A stretch of 64,000 nt of DNA from NCBI RefSeq assembly GCF_954871325.1, contig NC_088775.1, positions 29,427,561 to 29,491,560 on the forward strand, written 5' to 3'. The notes beneath the pieces are model-generated. The model saw nothing but the letters and a program-made list of their open reading frames with translations. It had not been told where the DNA came from and did no database searches. Positions 57,886-64,000 of this stretch are shown one piece after another. Position 1 is the first letter of the stretch. Each line of letters starts with the position of its first letter. The position numbers and the translations under genes are program-made. Origin of the DNA: Gordionus sp. m RMFG-2023. Lineage: Eukaryota; Nematomorpha; Gordioida; Chordodea; Parachordodidae.

Positions 57886-60655
57886 GGCGGACTACTAATC
57901 AACGTTTTCAAATCCAAAACTTTTCTGATGTGCATCTTCCCATATCCATTTTTCTTTGTTAACTATTTTATATAACGGGTCTGCTAAATCTGCAAAGTTA
58001 CACAAAAATTTTCTGTAATAACTGGCCATGCCTAAAAATGTTGCTAACTCCTCTTTTGTTGTCGATTTTGGCATGTTTGTAATAGCTTTGATTTTATCTT
58101 CATTTGGATGTATGCCTTTTTCGTCTATATCATGTCCTAAGAATCTAATCTCCTTCTTCATAAACACACTCTTGTTGAAGTTCGGTGTAAGTCCATATTT
58201 TGTCATTTTGTCGAAGACTTTTTTTTATGTTGTTCACATCATTATCACCAGTTATCAGTAAATCATCTATGTAAAATATGACATCTTTCATATCTCCAAA
58301 AATTTTATCCATGGTACATTGGAAAATTGCTGATGACGTTTTTAAACCAAAAGGTAGTCTCGTAAATCTATAGTAACCTTTGTGCGTTGATATTGTAAGT
58401 AAATCTCTAGATTCTTTATGTATTGGTATTTGAAGAAATGCGTTTTTGAAGTCAATTTTTGTAAATTTTTTTCCTTTCGATAATTTTGAAATTAAATCAT
58501 TAATACGTGGTATCGGATATTTATAGTCCTCTAATACAGGGTTTATCGTATTTTTAAAATCAGCACATAGCCTTAGTGATCCATCACTTTTATAAACTGG
58601 AGTGAGTGGACTTGCCCATCGTACTTCATCTACTGGTTCTATTATCTTATCATCAATCCATTTTTGTAATTCTTTTGTTATTAAATCAAGTCTTTTATAT
58701 GGAACGCGTCTTGGTGGTATAATTTTTGGTTTTGCATCTTGTTTCAAATGTAATTTAACATCACTACGATATATAGGTTTTTTAAATTTTTGAATTGCAT
58801 TCTTTTATTTTTTCTATCATATCATTATTACTTTCCTCGATTAGATTCACAAATTTATTAAGTATGTTTCCGAAAACCTTTATCCACGTCCTTCCTAGAA
58901 GTGCAATCTTCTCATTTTGGACTACATACGCATTTAAGTTTTGAGTTTTGTCTTCATATCTCGCTTTTATTTGAACTATTCCTAACACCTCTATTCTTTT
59001 CCCACCATAGCCAGTTAGTTTCGTATCCGATTATTCCTATCTTTCTTGCAATATTAATCGGCAATATTGAAAACCTTGACCCGGTGTCGATCTGCATGAC
59101 TATCGGTATTTCCTTAAGGTATATCGTAACTTTGTAAGCATCATTTGCCTTGTCATCATTATTCACATCAACGTTAAATAAACTGTGTTCCTTTTTATCA
59201 TTATTATCCTCTTTTATTTCTTCTATATCTACGGTATTTATATTATTCGAATATCTGGATAGATTATTATTATTGTCTCTATATCTGTTGTTGTATGACT
59301 GATTATTGTTTCGATTATTATTGTATCTTGGTATGTATCTTGATTCGTTTTGATGTCTATAATATCTATAATTATTTTCATTATATTTATAATTATCATC
59401 ATTATTATATCTATAGTTATTGTAGTTGTTATTATAATTATTTTTATTGTTAAATCTTGTAAAATTATTATACGGTCCTGGCCCATTATATCCCCTATCA
59501 TTATCGTAAACTCTAGGATTATAATTGTTAAGATATCTTGGTTCATAATTATTTGCATGTCTCGAATTAAAATTGTTTTGATATCGTGGATTGAAATTGT
59601 TTTGAAAACGCGGATTAAAATTATTCCCTTGATAATTGTTTCTCTGATAATTATCGTATCCAGGTTTCCATTGATATCTGTGTACGTTATTTGTTTGCGC
59701 ATTCATCCCTTTATTGTGATCATCATATTTCATCTTCCTTCTATCCATATCCATTTGATTGTCTCTCTGCATCTCTATTTGTTTTATTCCCATAGTTTCT
59801 CCTTCTATTTTTATGTTATCTATTATTATTTTATCAAACGCTTCTTGTTCCTCAATTTTCTTTCCTATTTTTAATATCTCTGGTATATCTACACTTTCTA
59901 TATGTAAAATTTTCTGCCGTATTTCTTTATTAATAGAAAAAATCTTTATTCTCTCAATCGCTCCACTATAATTACTGAATTTGCATTTATTACTGAATAT
60001 ACATAATCTAGTTACCCAATTACTGAATGTCTCTTTTTTTATTGAATAATTTTTCTAAACTCTTTTAAATACGTTATATACGATTTATCTGGATGTAATA
60101 GTCTAAATCTTTCGAGTACGATTGACGGATTGCTAAACTCTGTCGGAGTACATATCGCTTTTAGTTTCAAGTATTCTTCTTCGGGAAGTTTTTGAGTAAA
60201 CGCATACGCTTTCTTCGCGTCTGAGAATTGAGGGTCTCTAAAAATAGCGTTAAATTTTTTTAAAAAAAACTTCAATATTATTATTATGATTTGGACACTC
60301 GATGAAATTATTTTTAACATTTACTAACGGTTTCATTATTATTTTATTATATCAATGTTTTATAATTATAATTTATTATATATATATATATATCTAAATA
60401 CAATACAACTATTCAATATTGTTGGTTTCTCTAATATCTTTGATAACGCTTCGCCTTTAATATGAATAGTCTCCCATTACCATCTATGTATCGCTTGCCA
60501 TTGATAAGTCTATAAGCATATTGCATGTCTTCTAGTCTATCATATCGTAAAAGAATGATTGTTTTGCTTTCATGTATAGCGTATGTCATATCGTTTTTAT
60601 TATTATCATAGAATTGTCGAATATAAAAATCAGAAGGTAACGTTATACGATAAGA
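57886..60655 (-). mobile_element. Ty3/gypsy fossil, minus-strand copy
   Basis: A fossil retroelement piece about 2.8 kb long, read from 60655 downward. The same leading frame and gag as the plus copy come first. An Asn-rich stretch with protease (QIDTGSRFSILP) follows near 59793-58954, then reverse transcriptase (58747-57895), with FTKIDFKNAFLQIPIHKE and catalytic YIDD. RT sequence character is Ty3/gypsy. It is broken in several places. RNase H and integrase are not recognised in this copy. The outer boundary of similarity with the plus copy is at the shared CTTATCG-TAACGTTACC text near 55922 and 60650. Confidence 0.85.
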
Positions 60656-60666
60656 AAATCTGCTAT

Positions 60667-61419
60667 ATACGAAAAAGTCGTCTGAATATTTTTATCATTC
60701 GAAATATGTATTTAACACAAACGATTTATTGTCTGACAAAAACATTAAATATAATTTAAAAAAATAATTATCAAAAATGAGAATAAAAAAATTGAGAAAT
60801 GCTCAAAAAAATAAAGATTAAAAATGTCTTAAAGAGATTGAAAAGGTTAGAAATGTATATAAAAGATTACAATGAAAAAATCATAAAAAGAATATTGTAT
60901 GTATGATAAAAAAACGTAAAGAATTGTTAAAAAAATGGACCTAAATTTATAAATTATTTTTAAAAATACAAAAGAATTATCAAAAATGAGAAGAAAAATA
61001 AAGTAAAGAAGCAAAAATATAGAAATAAATTAAGAAGAAATAACAAAAATAAATAAAAATTACGATTTTCCTTTTTTGAATGGGAATTTTTCATTTTTGA
61101 TTGACAACTTTTCCTTTCCTTCACCAAATCGATACGTGGTCCAAGATTTCGGATGACCCTTGGGAATTTTCCTTTTTCGATTGACACTTTCCCTTTTTTG
61201 ATTCAACCTTTCCTTTTTTGTTTGACACTTTTCCTTTTTTGATCGGACTTTTTCCTTTCTTTTTGGGAATTTTCCTTTTTTATTGACACTTTCCTTTTTT
61301 GTTTGGACCTTTTCCTTTTTTGATTGAACCTTCTCCTTTTATGATTGCCTTTTCCTTTTTTGATCGGGCCTTTTCCTTTTTTGATTGGGACTTTTTTATT
61401 TTTTGAATGGGAAACCCTG
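60667..61419 (-). repeat. Right inverted arm with 21-bp tandem units
   Basis: The inner boundary TACGAAAAAGTCGTCTGAA and the outer tandem of about 14 units (61070-61415) mirror the left arm. Unit number differs between arms, as expected for tandem slippage. The irregular stretch near 61120-61160 (ATCGATACGTGGTCCAAG) has no counterpart on the left. Confidence 0.85.
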
Positions 61420-61421
61420 TA

Positions 61422-62404
61422 ATATAGAAAAACTTAAGATTAAATTATAAAATGCACCTAAAAAGATACAAATACCTTACTCTAAATACCAGAATTATTA
61501 AAGTAACGGTATCTAGAACTATTTAAGAGGCACCTATATCTTTTTTAAATACTTTTGTAATTTAACGCAATTTTATCTTAAAAATTAAAATATTGCAAAA
61601 TTCATTTTATCTCATAGAACATATAATTTAAATAAATATTAAAACTAATATAATAAAAAATATATAAATTTATATACAAAATATTAAAACATATAAAAAA
61701 TATTAAAACTTACATATAAAAAATATATATGTTGTATTCCATATCAAATCAACTGAAGATTCAACCCCACCCACTTCGATTTTTTTTAAAATTTATATGA
61801 TGGTAGTATATACACTAACTAAAAATATAAAATTTTAATTCTCAACTCAGCTTATTTCATGAGATATGGCCATTTTTATAAACGCGGAAATTCCAAAATA
61901 CACTATATTTAATTTTAAATATCTCAAAAAGTAATTAAGCTAAAGACATGATTTAAATTTTATTAAATAGCACTAGAATAGCTCTTTAATATGACATAAA
62001 ATTTATTTTATTGAAAGAAAGTCTATTACCAAAAACCGGAAATGGCTATAAATTAAAAATTGCTCTTTTTTTTCTTTTAAATTTTTTTTACAGATAGACA
62101 TTATACTTCTTAATATTTGTACAAAATCGTAGATTGGGACGAGTACTGGGCCAAAAGTTATTACACTTTAAATATAAGTAGTATGGCTTAAATCCTATAT
62201 TATACCAAATATAGAGTAATTATTTTTTTAAAATAGTGGGCAATATATGTGAATAATAGCATTAAAACTAAAATCCTAAAAAATCTGATTATTTGCATTT
62301 ATTAAATGTTAAAAAACTCAAAACAACATTTACCAAATTGTATTGTATTATTTTAAATATAACGCATAAAACCAAGTAAAATAATTTCGAATAACGTTGC
62401 AAAT
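61422..62404. other. AT-rich stretch upstream of the DDE-like gene
   Basis: It contains a comparatively complex segment at 61740-62060 (CATATCAAATCAACTGAAGA, ATGAGATATGGCCATTTTTA) that reads like the untranslated 5' part of a repeated element. No second copy exists in this window, and no ends were found. Confidence 0.4.
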
Positions 62405-63757
62405 AAAGTAATAGAATTTTATAATTCTGATGATAACAGCAGACTTATGCCAGGTATGAAAAATTTTATATCAATGAAAGTTAATGGAAAAAAGAACCAA
62501 GTGCAAAAGAGATTAGTTTTATATAATATAAAAGAATTATTTACCAATTTTAAAGAAATAAACAGTAATATAAAGATAGGTTTTAGCAAGTTTGCTATCA
62601 TGAGACCAAAAAACTGTATTTTAGCAGGCGGGTCTGGAACTACAATGTGCATCTGCACATTTCATCAAAATTTTAAGTTTTATAATTGGTGGTAAATTAG
62701 ATAAGTTAACTGCAAACCAGCATAACTTTCCATTTCCTACCTTAAAAGATTATAAACACTACATTACTCAAAGTCTATGCAATCCAGTCCAGCCTTGCTG
62801 TTACTTAAGGAAATGCCAAATGTGTCCCGGCACTTTGGAACTTAAAGAAAGACTACACTTATTGTTTGATAATAATGCCATAGATTATATAACATTTAAA
62901 CAATGGTTGGCAGCTGACCGTACTACACTCTAAACTTTTACAAAGTCCGCCAAGAAATTTGTGGAGTATTTGATTTAAAAATTAAATATTTTAATTCCTC
63001 ATGTATTTATTCGGAACAATCTTCATTTTTTAAGTTATTAAAATCAAATTTGAAGGATGGGGAATATCTTATAATATCCGATTTTGCAAAGAACTACTCT
63101 TTTGTAGTTCAAAATCACACTCAAGATTTCCATTGACTAATAATCAAGCAGCACTTCACCCATTTATGATTTATTACCGCGAAGGCGATATAATCAAACA
63201 TTTAAGTTACGTGATTATATCAGATTGTCTCAAACACAATACTTGTTCCTTTCATTTATTTCAAATAATATTAATTCTATTTTTGAAAGAAAGATTTGAT
63301 AAGATTTCAATAATATTTTATTTTTCTGATGGAGCTGTTACTCAGTATAAAAACAAAAAAAACTTTGTAAACCTCTACAACCATTATAATGATTTTGGGA
63401 TCAAGGCAGAATGGCATTTTTTTGCAACTGCACATGGCAAAACTCCTTGCTTGCGATAGTTTAGGGGGAATTACTAAGAGGTTGGCGGCTAGAGCAAGCC
63501 TGCAACGTCCTCATGAAAATCATATAATAACATCTATTGACTTATATAATTATGCGAGAATCAATATTCCGGGAATTAATTATATATTTGTTAGCAACGT
63601 AGAATATTTAAGAATGGAAATCAATCTTGAAAATAGATTTTTGGCCAAACGAATTCCCGGGACACAAAAATATCATTCATTTATTCCAATGGAAGGAAAA
63701 ATGAAAGTCAAATTTTATTCTAATTCATTAGATTATTTAATGTATGATATTATTTAA
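62405..63757 (+). pseudogene. Decayed gene of an invertebrate DDE-like (RNase H-fold-like) protein family
   Basis: The plus-strand text follows, in order, a widespread invertebrate family I recognise but cannot name. It opens with VNGKKNQVQKRLVLYNIKEL and FSKFAIMRPKNCILAGGSGT then CICTFHQN. A Cys cluster CCYLRKCQMCPG comes next (about 62800), then FKQWLAADRTTL, ISDFAKNYSFVV (about 63090) and HPFMIYYREGD. FYFSDGAVTQYKNKKNF, AEWHFFATAHGK and KRLAARASLQRP follow, ending IPGTQKYHSFIP. The spaced D (SDFA), D (FSDGA) and E (AEWHF) suggest a DDE-type catalytic site (inference). Breaks: stops near 62695 and 62931, a lost base near 63133 and a TTGC duplication near 63447. Confidence 0.7.
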
Positions 63758-63883
63758 TTAATATATTTATTAAAATATTAATTTCCCATTAATTAGCTAA
63801 ATAAAGTTATAAATATTTTTACAATTATTTTCCTTCTAAAATATAATAGCTAAACTTATGTGCTAAACATGACACAATGTCTA
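63758..63883. other. AT-rich stretch after the DDE-like gene
   Basis: No feature is supported. It includes AATAAAG at 63801, which could serve as a polyadenylation-type signal for the gene before it. Confidence 0.35.
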
Positions 63884-64000
63884 CTAGTGATCTGCATAGG
63901 GCCTAATTTTTCTAATACGGCCAGAAAGATTTATAAAAAAAATATATCCGGCCCGATCCCAAACAAATTTTCTTTTTATTTATTTTGTAAATTACTATAC
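63884..64000. repeat. Start of a GGCC-containing repeat element, cut by window edge
   Basis: CTGCATAGGGCCTAATTTTT and CCGGCCCGATCCC alternate with A/T tracts, in the style of the GC-rich element at 24844-25107 (CTGCAGGCCCGGCC). Only its first part lies in the window. Confidence 0.45.

Larger units (their letters stand above)
48289..61419. mobile_element. 13-kb composite with long inverted terminal repeats
   Basis: Left arm 48289-49040 and right arm 60667-61419 are inverted copies of about 750 bp. Outer ends are CAAGGTTTCCCATTC and the inverted CAGGGTTTCCCATTC, each bordered by TA. The outer 200-350 bp of each arm are tandem units of about 21 bp of the AAAAAAGGAAAAGTNNCAATC kind. The interior holds a piggyBac (with its own nested elements) and two Ty3/gypsy fossils tail to tail. 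Without the piggyBac it is about 6.5 kb and palindromic overall. It resembles a foldback-type element or an inverted duplication. No transposase of its own is seen. Confidence 0.7.

Noticed and set aside
59350-59874. Isoleucine-rich plus-strand frame of 174 codons
   Set aside because: It is the shadow of the gag region of the minus-strand gypsy fossil. The same shadow occurs opposite the plus copy at 56593-56983.
48289-61419. Polinton/Maverick-type element, because of long inverted ends and size
   Set aside because: No protein-primed polymerase, packaging ATPase, capsid or matching integrase is seen. All contents are explained by piggyBac, hAT and gypsy sequences.

Overview
The window is eukaryotic, strongly AT-rich DNA, probably from an invertebrate with very short introns. 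No operons, RBSs or other bacterial features are visible. The organism cannot be named from sequence alone. The animal-type element mix (RTE and other LINEs, several hAT families, piggyBac, Ty3/gypsy fossils) and the two host genes fit an animal with a transposon-swollen genome.

Host genes. Two conserved genes can be reconstructed exon by exon. A syntaxin-5 homologue (Golgi Qa-SNARE) lies on the minus strand from 28371 to 15475. Its nine coding exons join in frame to 288 residues; six introns are 39-283 bp, one is 1,026 bp and one is about 10.2 kb. A UXT/prefoldin-alpha-like gene lies on the plus strand from 31237 to about 32312. The two are divergently arranged, and a 5'-truncated RTE LINE sits between them. 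A few other short exon-like stretches (16082, 33386/33541, 33670, 38770, 47413) are listed with low confidence.

Layout. 345-1061: gag/protease fossil. 1565-4641: complete-length but decayed RTE LINE with a 12-bp target duplication and a tRNA-like head. 4774-7491: spliced hAT (family A) with 8-bp target duplication. 8901-11910: endonuclease-type LINE. 12258-12570: end of a non-autonomous hAT. 15475-28371: syntaxin-5, whose giant intron holds a restriction-like-endonuclease LINE and three hAT elements. 28727-30212: RTE copy 2. 31237-32312: UXT-like gene. About 34190-47160: a nest of hAT elements, in which an outer BED-type hAT is interrupted by family B (34455-37897), a short ZBED-type element (41577-42710) and a non-autonomous hAT (42850-47097) that itself holds a second family A copy (44333-46801). 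48289-61419: a 13-kb structure with about 750-bp inverted ends built partly of 21-bp repeats. It encloses a piggyBac (49147-55797, itself hit by a hAT and by a 2.2-kb palindrome) and two Ty3/gypsy fossils facing tail to tail. 62405-63757: decayed gene of a widespread invertebrate family with a DDE-like motif pattern. 63884-64000: the start of another GGCC-rich element.

Interpretation. The genes do not form a pathway. The region records repeated, often recent, hAT activity: perfect 8-bp duplications flank six elements from at least five families. The insertions are layered onto older LINE, piggyBac and gypsy material around two compact housekeeping genes. The least explained objects are the 13-kb long-inverted-repeat composite, the 2.2-kb palindrome with a hAT C-terminus in its loop, the tRNA-like head of the RTE element and the DDE-like gene at the right edge.
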